Shown: positions 44,614 to 57,400, counted from the first letter of the stretch. The stretch is DNA of 64,000 nucleotides from Hybos culiciformis (GCA_964007475.1 OZ023273.1:73137842-73201841); one strand, 5' to 3'. Notes: generated by a model not told the origin, from the letters alone. Numbers and translations: made by a program.

Positions 44614-45916
44614 AAGTGTTTCATTGTCTTGAAGAATATCATTTGGCTCGTCCTGATAAAAATTTATTTGATGCATTAAATCTGCATCAGTGGTGCTTGT
44701 AATTGCGGATGAAAGTAAAACAGTTTGCTGCTTCTGGAAGCCTGCTGTTGATAAAGAGATCTCGCTACGATCGATTGATTTTAATTTTTTGGTTAAACCG
44801 TAACGTTTTTTGTGAGGAAGAACTTTTTTGGCAACAAACGGTTTTTCTTGTTGCTGTACTACATGTTGAATTTGTTGTGCCTGTATTTCGGACTGTTGTT
44901 GATGATGGAAGTTTTGTTGACTTTGAAGTTGTTGACCATGATGCTGATTGAATCGAATCGATTCTACTGGAACAGTTGTCTAAAATTTAGAAAAGAGATT
45001 TGGAGATATACAATTGTTACTTGTTATAAGTCTTATCATATTGCAATGTATTTTGATGAATAAAATAAATATTCAGTCCTAAAGTATTTTTGGGCCTGCT
45101 AAGACGACGTATCGGTGTTAGTTGTGGTAGAACAGTCGATTGTTGCTGTTGATGATTTTGTTGATATTGAGATTGATAAATTCTAAGTTGTCCCTCGTTT
45201 AACAGTGATGATGATGATGATGATGATGATGAATTCTGATGTATTAAATTTTGATGATCATCAATAGTTAAGAAATGTGTTAAATCTAAATTCTCTTTGT
45301 CAGTTATTCCGATAACTTCTTTATTATTATTTGTTACAATAAATTGTGTATCACTATCAACTCGTAAATTTCCACTTTTAATCAAATGCAAAATAGTATT
45401 TGTTAGACGTTTTTCTTGCTCTGTTTCTGGATTATTAATACTAAATTGAATATCATTTGATAATGTTGTATCTGTAACAAGATATGGTGAGATCTGAATA
45501 CGGTGATGTTCATTACTTGTTGAAATGTTGTTACCATCTTGATTTCCCATTAACCCAATTATAAAATTATTGCCAGTTATATCTGTAGCAGATCCGACAG
45601 CAGTAGTTGTGATATATGCTGGACTTAATAAGCTCTATAATAAAAAAAAAAAATTAAAATATTTAAAGAAAAAGAAAAGATGGGCTATTAACAAAAATTA
45701 ATTACAAGTATGACAGAAATAAAATTCGACTCATTTCCACTTACATGATCAATGAATTCAGAATCACCTCGAACAATAAACTGTAACTGTAATGAACCAT
45801 TTTCAATATGTCAGAAATAAATTTGATGAATTGATTTTATGAATTTCCTGATGACCATTTTCAACCGTATCAACTTCAAAATTTTTAAGAATTGTGCGAC
45901 TTATATGATCATCCAT
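44614..45916 (-). pseudogene. Unidentified Gln/Asn-rich host protein gene (three exons visible), frameshifted
   Basis: I do not recognise the family. Minus-strand exons: 45916-45745 (ATG, MDDHISRTILKNFEVD...), donor ATGTAAGT; 45634 to about 45020 (acceptor TTATTATAG, in phase with the first exon, SLLSPAYITTTAVGS... then an EQEKRLTNTILHLIKSGNLR stretch, poly-Ser and poly-Gln); and 44979-44614 (acceptor AAATTTTAG, Gln-rich, KKVLPHKKRYGLTKKLK, donor CTTGTAAGT). Exon 1 needs a one-base shift near 45804 to remain open, and I could not find a consensus donor joining exons 2 and 3 in phase. Downstream exons are expected after 44614. The low-complexity Gln content and basic patch suggest a nuclear regulator, by inference only. 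Confidence 0.6.
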
Positions 45917-46865
45917 ATTGTAATCTAAGGTTTATTGGCCCCAATATGTAAAAAATTGTTATAAAATATATCAATTCGTTTTAATTGTATTTTATTTTTT
46001 TAGCTAAAAAAAAAAAATAAAAACAATTTCATATAGGTACTTATAAATAAAATTTTTGCTAACGTTAAAACAATTGTCAAACACCATAGTTGTGTTGCAT
46101 ATACCTAATATCATCATCGAGTTGAGATTGAGGAAAAACGTCCGCCATCGGCATATTCATTTCTCTTTATAATAGGAAGTTAATCAAGTACTTATCTATT
46201 ATTTTCAATTATGGTGTGTTGATAGAGGTTAAAGAATCAACAAACTTACATAATAATCCAATAACTAGTTTGGCAGAACAATTAATTTAGGTAGGTTGTA
46301 AAAATCTTGTCATAAAAGATAGATAAAACACTGTACTGGACGGTGACAAATGTAGGAAGTAACATGGTGAAAGCGTTGCAAATTTGATTTGTCATTGTCC
46401 AGTCCTAGCAAGCTATGAAATAAATAGATTAGATTTCGAAAGATAAGTTAAGTGAACCATTAGGAATCAATCCTAAAAGTCTAGGTTATATATACATTAA
46501 AATATAATTAGAATCGAACAGAATCGTAATTATTTTCTCTGAGCTGAGCTTTTTAGTTTACGTATATAATTTCCCGTCGTCAATCTCAGCTTTTTGTGTG
46601 GATTTCAATCGCTGACAAAATATTTAAAAAAAAAGAAAGGAAAGGAACAATAACAAGAAGTTTCAGCAGCAGTCCACGAGTAGTGCCATGTCTTTCTAGA
46701 AAATCCTTGAAACTCAAGCCCAACTTAATAACAGTGTAGGTAATGTACAGATACAGAAACGGACATTGATCCCGTAATTTTTTTCAAAAGAAAATTATAA
46801 TAATTTTTGAAAAATTTTCTTTTTTTCGTCAATAAAAAAAAAATTTTTTTTTTTACTTTCATTTT
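45917..46865. other. AT-rich upstream sequence
   Basis: Would contain the promoter/5' region of the minus-strand gene; no motif could be pinned down. Confidence 0.35.
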
Positions 46866-47084
46866 CCCCCATATTTCAAACTAGATTTTTTGGCGTAAGT
46901 GCAAATGACGTGAACCACTCAGAATGGGCTGAAATTTGGTGGGGGGGTAGAGGCATTTTTGTATGGAAACATTTTTTTTTGTGCCCGATTTGCCCAAGTT
47001 TTTGGAAAATGATAAAGGGGGTATTCCAGAACGAGAGGGAGTGGTGGGGGGCGGCGGGCGGGCGGTCTGGTGGTTGGTCAGTGG
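46866..47084. repeat. Dispersed repeat shared (inverted) with 56960-57200
   Basis: CATTTTTGTATGGAAA and TGTGCCCGATTTG occur here and, reverse-complemented, at 57137-57180; both copies have G-rich runs nearby. Abuts the CTGCTTCGTGTG arm end at 47085. Confidence 0.5.
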
Positions 47085-47520
47085 GACTGCTTCGTGTGTT
47101 TTTTTTTTAAAGAGGATTTTGAATATGCCTCGCGCGTGATATCGAAAATCCTCCGATGGGGGAATGTTGGGTGGGCTTTAGTCCAACTTAGACCAAAGTG
47201 GCATCAATGGTTCTCTACTGGATGTGATAGTTGCCATACAAAATTTTTTAATTTTTTTTTTAAAAGAGGATTTTGAATATGCCTCGCGGGTGATATCGAA
47301 AATCCTCCGATGGGGGAACTTAGCCCAAAGTGGCATCAATGGTTCTCTACTGGATGTGATAGCTGCCATACAAAAATTAAAATATTAAAAAAAGTTGCGT
47401 TGCGCAACGTTTATGGCTGGCAATTAATGGCTAACTTCGCACACTGCCATACGAAAATTAAAATAAAAAAAAAATTTCCGTTGCGCAACTTTTATGGCTA
47501 ACTTCATCCACATTTTAATA
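47085..47520 (-). repeat. 154-bp satellite block, inverted copy (about two units)
   Basis: Begins with the palindrome arm end CTGCTTCGTGTG, followed by two satellite units in reverse orientation (the second lacks about 40 bp) and the edge module with GCGCAACG and GGCTAACTTCG. The arrangement mirrors that at 12541-13810, so it is the same composite in shorter form. Confidence 0.85.
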
Positions 47521-47584
47521 TTTCAAAAAAATTCTCTACACTATATTTTTTGCTAAAACGATATTTAAAAATTCACGATATTTT

Positions 47585-47776
47585 TACATGAAGCAAAAAA
47601 GTCGGACTGGTCGTGTCGACAATTTTTTCGTTAATTTCTGAATAATATTATGAGAAATGTGAAATTACATAAAGCAAAAAGTCGACAATTGTTACATTTT
47701 GGGGCAATTGTCGATTGTCGTTCGGTGACAATTGTTATATGATTCCACCCTTGGTTCGATTCCCAATGACACGATT
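47585..47776. repeat. GACAATTGTCG-rich element abutting a SINE B box
   Basis: Repeated GTCGACAATT/AATTGTCG motifs end at GATTCCACCC, after which GGTTCGATTCCCAATG (a tRNA B box) follows. At 8440-8470 the reverse arrangement occurs: SINE head, then GGGTGGAATTATG. Confidence 0.45.
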
Positions 47777-47855
47777 TTTGTGAAATATTTAAAAAAAAAT
47801 TTTCATAATAATTAATTTTAATTGATTGTTGTTTTTGTTGCTGATTAAACATATG

Positions 47856-48081
47856 ATTATTTTCTACTAAATTTAAATGGGACTATCAGCTGGTATTATA
47901 AAAATAAACTATGTAAATAAAACAAACATTTATAACATATATTTATTCTCTCATTTTTATTTATTTTTAAAAATAAATAAAAAGGAGAGAATAAATATAT
48001 GTTATAAATGTTTGTTTTATTTACATAGTTTATTTTTATAATACCAGCTGATAGTCCCATTTAAATTTAGTAGAAAATAAT
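47856..48081. repeat. 226-bp near-perfect palindrome
   Basis: ATTATTTTCTACTAAATTTA on the left is mirrored by TAAATTTAGTAGAAAATAAT on the right. The arms of about 105 bp stay complementary (including GGGACTATCAGCTGGTATTA) up to a loop near 47960-47975. No target duplication seen; a foldback MITE or a large inverted duplication. Confidence 0.85.
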
Positions 48082-48156
48082 AATTAATTTTGTTGAGATA
48101 TTTAAACAAACGAAAATGTTTTTATCAGCCACTAATTTATTTTTTTTTAATTTTCT

Positions 48157-48210
48157 ATATACATATTCTATATACATATTCTATATACACATTCTATATA
48201 CATATTCTAT
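48157..48210 (+). repeat. ATTCTATATACAT microsatellite, about five units
   Basis: 13-bp unit repeated in tandem with one-base variants. Confidence 0.85.
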
Positions 48211-49119
48211 TTTTGAAACAAAACACAGAGCTTGTAAAATTGTAGGAAATTTGGTGACAAAGGTTATTTTTTGGTTGAAAAAAATTTGCAAATTAGGCGC
48301 TCTTTGATTTTTTATTTTAATTTATATAAATGGAAAAAACTTTTAATTAATAAATAGTGTTTTATAATTTTATAATACATATTATAAAATTAAAATGTAG
48401 CTAAAAACTTATTTGAGAACTTAGTTGAAAACTGTAAAATTTCATATATGAATTAATACAATTGAATATTGCTATAAAATGGATGTAAAAAATATTGGAA
48501 ACGTTGACAGATACATAAGTTTAAGTATTGAGATCCTATTTCATTTTAAAAATTTAATTGTAAAAAAAACTATGCTATTCAGAAATAAGTTTTTTAATAG
48601 CGGGTCGAATGAACTATTTTTCAATATTGTGGGCAGCGTTCTGAAATATTCACAGCTTTTTCGTGCAACCTTATTTTCACAATAGAATTAACATAATCTT
48701 GTGATCATTCATAAAAAATGCAGACACCGGATAAAATATCACTAAAGTCCCAACTAATTTTCAAACATGTTTTACCACTTACTACGACAAGACAGTTATA
48801 TGTATATATGTATTTAAACAAGCATTTGTTAATACTGTTGTAGTTAATAAGATAATAAACGCTAAAAAAAGTACGAATTTTCCGGGAGAAAAATAAGTAA
48901 GAAAAGTGTTCATATTTCATTTCATGTTTCATGTTTTTGTTTTATTTTTTTTACAGCGATCATGTAACCACTAAAGTTATAAACATTATATCCTATAAAA
49001 AAAAAATTATAATATTGGACGTACTAAACTCGTTACAAATAATTTTATTAAAGCCTTGAGAAACAACATAGGTATATTTTGGCATTGATAGTATAGATAT
49101 CGATCAAGTAATTTATCAT
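48211..49119. other. AT-rich intergenic sequence
   Basis: Open frames here lack recognisable domains; nothing supported. Confidence 0.4.
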
Positions 49120-49258
49120 TGTAGGTTTTCCCGGCTCAAAATATGCAAAAAAAATTTTTTTCAAAATACATAGCTCCGTTGAAATAAACATTACCTGTCC
49201 AAAAATTTTGGGTAGGGAGCTACGGTTAGAGTTTTCCCGGCTCAACATATGCAAAAAA
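49120..49258 (-). repeat. ~97-bp satellite, about 1.5 units in inverse orientation
   Basis: Minus strand reads GCATATGTTGAGCCGGG and CTAACCGTAGCTCCCTACCC, matching the diverged edge units at 16540-16840. Abuts the palindrome at 49261. Confidence 0.75.
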
Positions 49259-49260
49259 AA

Positions 49261-49478
49261 CACACGAAGCAGTCATAGCAACTGCCGAAAGAAGTTTATA
49301 CTTAAAAGCTTTATTTAAACTATGAAATAACAATGGCTAGAAATGATGGGCTGCTTAGTAAAAAATGTAAATTAAAATAACAATCAGTCCATCAGTCCAA
49401 AAGCAGTCCGTTATTTGTAGCCATTGTTATTTCATAGTTAAAAGCTTTTTAAAGCAGTTCCTATGACTGCTTCGTGTG
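49261..49478. mobile_element. CACACGAAGCAGTC palindrome, second copy
   Basis: Inverted ends CACACGAAGCAGTCATAG and CTATGACTGCTTCGTGTG, with inner AACTATGAAATAACAATGGC / GCCATTGTTATTTCATAGTT arms. Less perfect than the 13799 copy. Again directly beside satellite. Confidence 0.8.
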
Positions 49479-51143
49479 TTTTTTTAATTGAAAATTGTTT
49501 TTAGTTTTATGTGTTTCACTTTTGTTTATACATATTAAAATAAGTGCATTTGTAGTATTTATATTTCAGTTGTTTATACTGAAGTTGAATATTGTTTACA
49601 TTTTACTGTCTGTTACTTTATGTAATCGGTGGTTGCATGGTTCCAAGCCGCAAGCTGAAATGTTGTTAAAGAGATAGGGCAATAAAAAAAAAAAGAAGGT
49701 CATTCTGGTTTTTGAAATAAGAACGTTAGGATTTAATTGAAAAATTAATTAATAAAAATTGTAAAAGAAAAACAAATAATCGAAAACACAGAACAAATAA
49801 TTGAAGCTTTAGATTATAAGAACCGCTGGTTGTTTTATTCAGTACACATTACACATTAAAAAATTTATTTACCAAATATAAAATTCAGTAAAACAAAGAA
49901 AAATCATTAAGTAGACGTAAATGTATTTTGATTACCAGTGTCAATGTCAAGATGAAACGGCAACAGACAAATTTGATTTTTTATTCCACAATTGACGACA
50001 TTTTAAGTAACTCCTTGGTCGAAAGATTCGAACTTACGACTTAACATACCGAAAAGCTAAAATTTTAAAGAAATTCATAATTTTGATGACGAAACACTAA
50101 AAAAAAGATGTACGGACTTACAAATAACATTAAATGATGGTGAAGAAAGATATTATTTCCTCAGAGTTATATAACGAACTATGTATATTTAAAGACACCA
50201 TAACACAATTCAATAATTAAGATCCATTAAATATATAATATATTTAGCAACCTGACATTTTTTTCATTTTTTCAAGTTAATCGTTAGACTTTCATTTTAC
50301 ATTTATTTTATAGGCTGATATTTGACCTAAGTTTTTGCATTTCAGATTTAAAAAAAAAAAATTTTTTTTGGGAGATATGACGATTCTTGTGGCAGAAGGC
50401 TTGGAAAATTTTGAAACTTCAAACTATCATCTCTCTGTTGTTAAATTTACAAGAATATTTTCAGATATCTTCTTCTTTGCAGATGTTGGCAACTCGGTGT
50501 TGCCAGTTTAACCAATAGAGAAACCCTAAAAACACTGAAAAATCAAAAAATGGGTTTTTTCAATTGTGCTCCCTGAATTTTCAACCGATTTGGTCACTCT
50601 ATACCATTTTGGATAGGTATTTCAGACATCTTTAAAAAGCGGCATGCTCCCATTGAAATTTTTTAAGGCTTTAGAAGATAATTCACTTCTTAGGATTTCC
50701 CCATACAAAAAAATTACCATTTTTAGCCATTTTTAAAAAAGTTGTGCTCCATGATCTTACGTACGATATTTCGCAGTCAAAAAGTACATATTTATACCTT
50801 TCGAAAGCCGCATGCGCGGGTTAAATCGGTCCAGTACTTTCGGATTGGCGGCATTTTATATAAAACCAGTTTTGAAGTTTTTTGGTTCGATTTTTGCTCA
50901 GTTTTAGTGTTGTTTTTACTGTATATATTTTCGAGAACTGTTTTAAACAGACTCCCCTTCCATTTCACTTTCATAGACATTGTCATATAAGCTTTGAAAT
51001 TCTTTTTTTTTAATGTTTTTTCCACATCAATTTCATTTTCTTTCCAATTTTCTTTTCCAAACTTATAACCTAAACTTTTTGCTATTGTAATTTGCTTTTT
51101 TAGTATTTAATCCTATCTGATTTTACAATAATTTCTGAAAGGC
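49479..51143. other. AT-rich sequence with a less AT-rich 430-bp stretch
   Basis: Between about 50530 and 50960 the composition is more even and includes GTGCTCCCTGAATTTTCAACC and CGAAAGCCGCATGCGCGGG, but no protein or RNA was recognised. Rest AT-rich. Confidence 0.35.
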
Positions 51144-51978
51144 ACCCAATATACCACGAGTCAGTTATTTGTCTAGTTCATCGGAAATAAAAAACATCAT
51201 TTGTTAACTAACTTAGTATACTAATGATATGAACACGTTAGCCACAAGGATATATAAAAAGTACGACATGGATCGTATATAGGTGACAAATAACTGACAT
51301 TGCCCATACATCAAGTGCCTTCGAGCTAGTTATTTGTAACCGTAAATTACGACTGAACGTTAAGTATACGACAAGCATTAAGGTAAAGAATATAGCTGAC
51401 GTAGCCGTTAGTTATGAAACTAACATATAAGTCAGAATTAAAACTGTCTCCAGGATCAGTTATCAGGCTGACTACTAAGCTAGTTGTAAATCTTACTTAA
51501 ATGTCACTTATATGACGGACATCGAAGGACAATTCTATGACTGCCGTCGATGTTAATTGTAAAACATACTTTAATGTAAGCTGACCATTTTTGTCCTACT
51601 AAGGAGGACCTATTCAGAATATTTTTAGTTTTTCGAAAATATCTCGAAAACAGCGCGTTTTTTACCCATTCAAAAATGCTGAAAAATGCATCGTTTTCGA
51701 GATATTTGCGAAAAACTAAAAATATTCTGAATAGGCCTTCCTTTTAGGAGGACAAAATTGGTGAGCTTACATTAAAGTATATTTTACAATTAACATTAAC
51801 ATCAATTAACAAAATGGTCAGCTCATTTAATGGTAACTTTGCTAAAAAAAAAAAACTGTTGTAACCAAAATTGCAAAAATAAGATTCAGATACAGTTAAT
51901 GTTGAATTACTATTTATTATTTAACATAGAAATAATAAAAACAAACAAATTAACATAAATTCTCTTATAAAAATTAAA
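51144..51978 (+). repeat. ~800-bp dispersed repeat, copy B
   Basis: Matches copy A at 42539. The central hairpin is fuller here: GAAAATATCTCGAAAAC... on the left side of the loop is mirrored by GTTTTCGAGATATTTGCG on the right. Same direct orientation as copy A, 8.6 kb apart. Confidence 0.85.
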
Positions 51979-53189
51979 GTTACAATTAACAAGTATCGTA
52001 AATTAATTAAAATGGATTAGCAATTATTTTGCTCACAATTTTAAAAAAAAATTTTTCTTTTAATAACACAAGTAAGTGCATGTACGCATATTTATTTGTA
52101 CTGATTGATAAAAAATTAAAGGGAAATGATCTTTAAACCTTATAACCTTATAACCTTATAATGGAAACTTAATAATACATTATTACATACTCTATCAACT
52201 GACTTCTTCATTAAAGTTAAAATAAATAAATCGTGCAACGTCGGCGTCGTCAAAGCTAATTAGGTCATTCTAAGATGTAGTTATTAATGTAGGTTAATGT
52301 AGTTCAGTTTGTTAATTAAAAGCATATTAACAAGTTTATAATTTATTCGAGGGTCAATAACTCTGAATATTTTATATCGAGCTCTAATTAATTCAAAATA
52401 TTTACTATTTAATTGAATATTATTTGATGACATTTGAGTCCTGAATTGAAAATACCTACATATCTACTATAATGTTCCATTTTTTTTCTAAACTCATGTT
52501 AAGATAAAAAGTTAAATAAAAATACTTAATAAAAAAATGTTTACCTAAAGAAAAATTTTGTTCCGTGTTGTAATTATAATACACGCACAGTCATTATATA
52601 CACACCAAAATATATTGTATAAAATGTTAGAGCCATTGAAATATTATAGTAATATTTTACTTCCACCATTAGCGGTATTTATAACATAACACATAACTAC
52701 CGTAAAATTCAAGTTCATGGACTTTCATTGATGTTCAATGAACTACTTTACTTTATTGAAGCGAATCCTATTATGATGATTACTGATTATTTTAAGTAGG
52801 TATTTAAAAAAAAACTATTAACGCACATTATGTTCATTTCTAATTTTCTAGAATTATTTGTGCATCCATCAGGTATGAAAACAGTAAAAAATGTATTCAA
52901 ATAAAATTAAATAAAAATCCTTTAATAATAATCTAAAACAGTTCCGTTTTTATACAAGTAACAGAATATTCTGATATTTATATAGTTTTTGTACATCTTT
53001 TTCACTCTGTTGATGGTAATATTTTTTGTTCAACAAAAAAAGAAATACCTAGGTATATGCATATGCTTATGTAATTAATCTCTTAATGATATCAATACTT
53101 TTGTTTGTAATCAGTATATATTTTATAGCTAACCTGAACTTATGGTAAAAAAACTAAATTAAGTAATTTTAAAATATATAAAATGTTGA
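51979..53189. other. AT-rich sequence, 3' flank of the RhoGEF-like gene
   Basis: No feature recognised. Confidence 0.4.
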
Positions 53190-56100
53190 TTAAGCTTTCC
53201 TTTTAGGCTTTTTACTTTCTATAAAACTTATTACTATTTTACGTGTTTCTTCTGATTCTTGTAATTCATCTTCAAAACGTTTTATTTTCTCATTTTTCTC
53301 AGTTATTTGATTTTCAAGATGCTCTGTTATTTTCTCCGCTTTCTTTAAATCAGCCCTAGTTTCTTCACTTAATTTGGGTAATTTTATTAGTTCTTTATCT
53401 TTTTCGTCTAATTTTTGAATAGTTTCTTGCCGTTTATAAGATTGATGGCCATTTTGGTTCATGATGCGATTCGGTATCTGGTGTCATTGAAATGTCTCAC
53501 AGAATTCCACTTTCTAAAATATTTAATAGAACATTTAATAAAGTATGTAGGTATAACAAGAAATAACTATCAATTTGTTTATATTGTATTTGAATACATC
53601 ACCTATCAAAATTTGAATAACTTTGATATCTTTTAGTCCAACAAATATTTTTATTTTTCATTAAAAAATTTTTTTTTTTTAAATCAAAAATCGATAAAAT
53701 TTATATCTTGCCTTTTTTTTTGAATTTTATTAAAATGTGATTAAAATTTATTAAGAAATATGATTTAGAAATCGGTTTTCACGGTAGTTTTTATTCAGAA
53801 ATAAACTGTGCGTGTCCGCGTACCGTAGCATCGAAATTTACCAGTATTGCAATTAAAAGGTGATTGAAAGTAAATAATTTTAGATTTTCTATGAAAATAT
53901 GTTCGAAATATTTGTTTATGTTTTAAAAACATTGTAAAATTTCCGATTTTTGTATTTAGCCACTGTCAACAAAGATTTTTGAAATGTACTTTCACTTCAG
54001 CAACAAATATTAAAATGTACAGAAACATAGGTATTGTCTACATTCAATACTGCCTTATAATAAATTAACTTAAATAATTAATTATAATTAAATTCTTACC
54101 AACTGATAACTGACTAACAAGTGTAGTTGATCTTTTATGTTTTTTAATAATACCACTGTTAATATTTAATGTAGATGTTTCGTTAATCAATTCTAAACCA
54201 CTTGAGTTTTTGACAGTAGCATTGCCATTATTACTGCCCGTGTGCTCAATGATGAAGAACTTGTACCTGATGACAGTAATGAGGATTCTGAAATTAATGA
54301 ATTTGGTCGTTTCGATGACCTAACTGATTCCAAAGGCAATGAACTAGCAAATGAGTGTCTCAATTTAGGCGCTTAAATATAGAAATTAATATTAAGAGAA
54401 TTAAATTGCACTATTATATATATTTATTTATTTTTCCAATTTAAAATATTAATTTCTTATTCGTACCTTTTCCAAGTTCTGAGATTGTTATTGAACGATC
54501 ATTTATTTGGTTATGGCTTGGGCGAATATCCAAACAAGGTTTATTACCGATTCCCATCGCGGACATTTCAGCCAGACGAATTTCTAAAATAACATATTTG
54601 ATGAACTTAATGCGTAGTCAGAAATTCAAGGGAAAAAATTAAAAATATAGAATTATTTGCAATATACTTAATAACATTGTTAATTAATTGAACAAAGGTC
54701 GATATTGTCGCAAAAGCATGATATACTCAAATTTTATATAAATGAATATATCGCAGTTTTCAAAAAGTTCTCTTTTATATTTATAATAGTTAAGTATATT
54801 AAGAATGTAATACCTCGATTTCGTTTCGCCTGTTTCCATAATAATCTTAATACTTCATCGGAACATGCATTTTTAATATCTTGGGACATACTTTGTAATG
54901 TCCAAGTATCATCTGGTTTTCGCTTTCTGAACCAAATTTCGAATTTTGTTGTAGAATCACCAACATGAGCTGTCAAACCAATATCTGATGTTTTAATACT
55001 ATTTTTATAAATATAAATATCGAGATTCTAAAAATAAAATAAACACATAGTTAGAATTTTTTTAAACAATTTAATCGAAATTATTAAGCTTACCTTATGA
55101 TCTGGAAATCTTCTTGCCTAACTAAAGAATACCAATTCTTTAAATAAAAAAATCTGCCTCAAACATTTCTTACCACCACGCCCTTGCCAAACCAGGAATT
55201 CATTTTGTCTTAACAATCGTCCTTGTTCTTTTACGTTAACATCACAGTCTCGTAGCGATTGCTAGCAAATCATTGCCATGACGTAATTGAAATTTTACCA
55301 TTTCTTCGGCACGTTGTAATTCTTCAACATCAGCTGCGATTTCTTGATATGATGAACCCTGTTTTGAAAAAGACATATAAGTACTCAAGAAATTTTCAAA
55401 ATAATATAACTTTAAATCTCGGTTAGCCAAATATAGATTAACTAAGGATTTATTAATCTATATTTGTACAATTTTAATTTATATTTTTATATAGTCAATA
55501 TAATTTCCAAACAAGTTTACTCACTTCAACGTTACTGCTCAATATTACCAAATATAACATTCTCAATATTACCAAATATAACATTACGTTGACCACGCAT
55601 TGCTTGTGGTAACAATTCATCAACATAATTTTCAATAACATAATATAATGATCGAACATAATCACGTTCAGTAACAATCATTTCATGAATTATTAATAAC
55701 AATTGTCTGGGAAGTTAAAAAAACATAAAAATCATTAAATAAAATCAATAAAATAACAATCTGAACCACATGAACCTTTATTGCATAATGTATACATTAT
55801 ATATGTATCTTTCTCTGTAAATAAAATCAAATTCAACGCAGCAAGCAAATATTCACCTTTAGAAATTAAATATTTCTGAGCCGAAAAAAAGCGGAGACCC
55901 AACAAATTTTTGTATGTCAACACTTAGGCATTAGGTGTACTTAAGTACCAGGAAATTTTAGTTCCATGAATGTCAATATCAGTAGAACAAATAAAAATGA
56001 AATTTTCAATTTAAGTTAATTTAAGAGCATCGTTATTTCCGCTTTTTATACAGATTTTAATGTTTTATTGATTTAAATTTTTAAAATTTAAAAAACAAAA

Positions 56101-56919
56101 TTAATATAAAACTTACTTTTTTTGAATTTTTGGACCTAATCTGCTTAATCCATCTTCTCCTGATGGCAATTCTAAATTCGAAGTATGACAATTTAAATGT
56201 GAGTTAGCTTCCATCGGTGAATGTATGTCAACTAGAAATTCTTTTGTATTACGATCATAACAATCTTCTTCTAATTCATCACTATGATGACTCTTCACAC
56301 AATCTGGTTCATCAATAAAACTTTGACAAGAACATACTCTAGATAATTTTTGATTGCCAGAGTCAGCAATTTTTGAATTTTCTTCTTCATCGTCTTCATT
56401 GTCATTTTTGCTGTTATCATTACCAACTGTTGTGACACCAATAATTGATTCACTTCTCCAGCAATGGCATAAATTTTCCTCTGCACTATTTTTAAACAAA
56501 ATTTTTGACTGCTTAAGTTGTTCTGGTGTATATTTATTTGAAGTAATACTATATCCTTAAGAATTAAAAGCTCACCTCTTCATTAGCTATTTCTACTTTT
56601 TTTGTGTAATTGTTTTTATTTTTTTTCAACAAATCAAGTTGATAGTCGTACAATTCAATAATTTTCGAAACTTCAGTATGTTCAAACTAAAATTACAAAA
56701 AAATATACTATACAAAAAAGTTTTGGATTAGCATTTTTATTTCAATTTTTTCCTTGACTTTTGTTTTGGAAATTTATCCAATAAAGCCTGTAATTTTTCT
56801 TCACATGATCGACTTATTGATATTATGTTATCACGGTCTACATATCCACCTATTTCAAGATATTTTTCTGATTTTCTTTCTATTCTTCCTGAATTTGAAA
56901 TAGTAAGCTGGCAGACATA
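53190..56919 (-). pseudogene. Puratrophin-1/PLEKHG4-like Rho guanine-nucleotide exchange factor, broken
   Basis: Known family: DH-PH exchange factors activating Rho GTPases. Minus-strand exons: 56919 to ~56745; 56686-56576; 56522-56117 (acidic, Cys-rich); 55706 to ~55536 (start of DH: MIVTERDYVRSLYYVIENY); 55358-55095 (end of DH and start of PH: KFQLRHGNDLL, LLRQNEFLVWQGRGG); 55027-54814 (PH: TKFEIWFRKRKPDDTWTL); 54583-54467 (RLAEMSAMGIGNKPCLDIRP); 54371-54100 (Ser-rich); 53513-53190 (charged coiled-coil tail). Most borders match GT-AG. Lesions: a small deletion after NDLLAI near 55258, an in-frame TAG near 55116, a frameshift in the Ser-rich exon near 54255, an early stop in the last exon, and a 178-bp gap where ~100 residues of the DH core should be. 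Hence a decayed or mis-assembled copy. Confidence 0.8.
55538..55585 (-). repeat. Perfect 24-bp tandem duplication in the DH exon
   Basis: The 24-mer encoding NVIFGNIE is present twice in frame (55585-55562 and 55561-55538 on the minus strand), adding eight residues at the point where the rest of the DH core is missing. Confidence 0.9.
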
Positions 56920-56959
56920 CTGAAATAATCAAAATTAATCAGTTATTTGAATTTAAGTT

Positions 56960-57400
56960 TAACTTAACTTTCCTTTGAAAGCCGGACGACTGGAACATTT
57001 TTCGTCAAATCAAGAACCAAACTGCAAAGATCCTCATCATTTAAAGGGCCATAACTCCGAAATGGAGGCCTTCCCGCAAAAACCGTATTGGATTTAACAT
57101 TTTAGGGACCACCTCTATTACCTACCCAAAAACAGCGCAAATCGGGCACAAAAAAATTTTCCATACAAAAATGTATGAAAAGTTTGGGGGGCCCTATCTT
57201 AGAATTGGGGCCTTTGACCCAAGAACTGATTTCAGTTTTGGGAGTTTGGCACCACCTCTGCCCCCCGTCCAAATTTCAGACGATTCTGAGAGGTTCAAGG
57301 AAACTGTAGTTACGCCGACCACCACAACAAGGAATTCCCGGAAATTCTTCAAAAGACGGCTCTACTGTTTATCTAAAAAAAAAATTAAATAAAATATAAA
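56960..57400. repeat. Dispersed repeat with GGGCCATAACTCCGAAATGG
   Basis: GC-richer segment sharing inverted blocks with 46940-47000 (CAAATCGGGCACAAAAAAA, CCATACAAAAATG) and looser resemblance to 10080-10200. No coding function recognised. Confidence 0.5.

Noticed and set aside
44703..45063. Plus-strand open frames opposite the Gln-rich exon
   Set aside because: They are shadows of the minus-strand exon, whose splice sites and composition are far better supported.
51144..51978. CTCCTAAGGAGGAC hairpin as a riboswitch or terminator
   Set aside because: It is part of a dispersed repeat with a length-variable loop, not linked to any gene.
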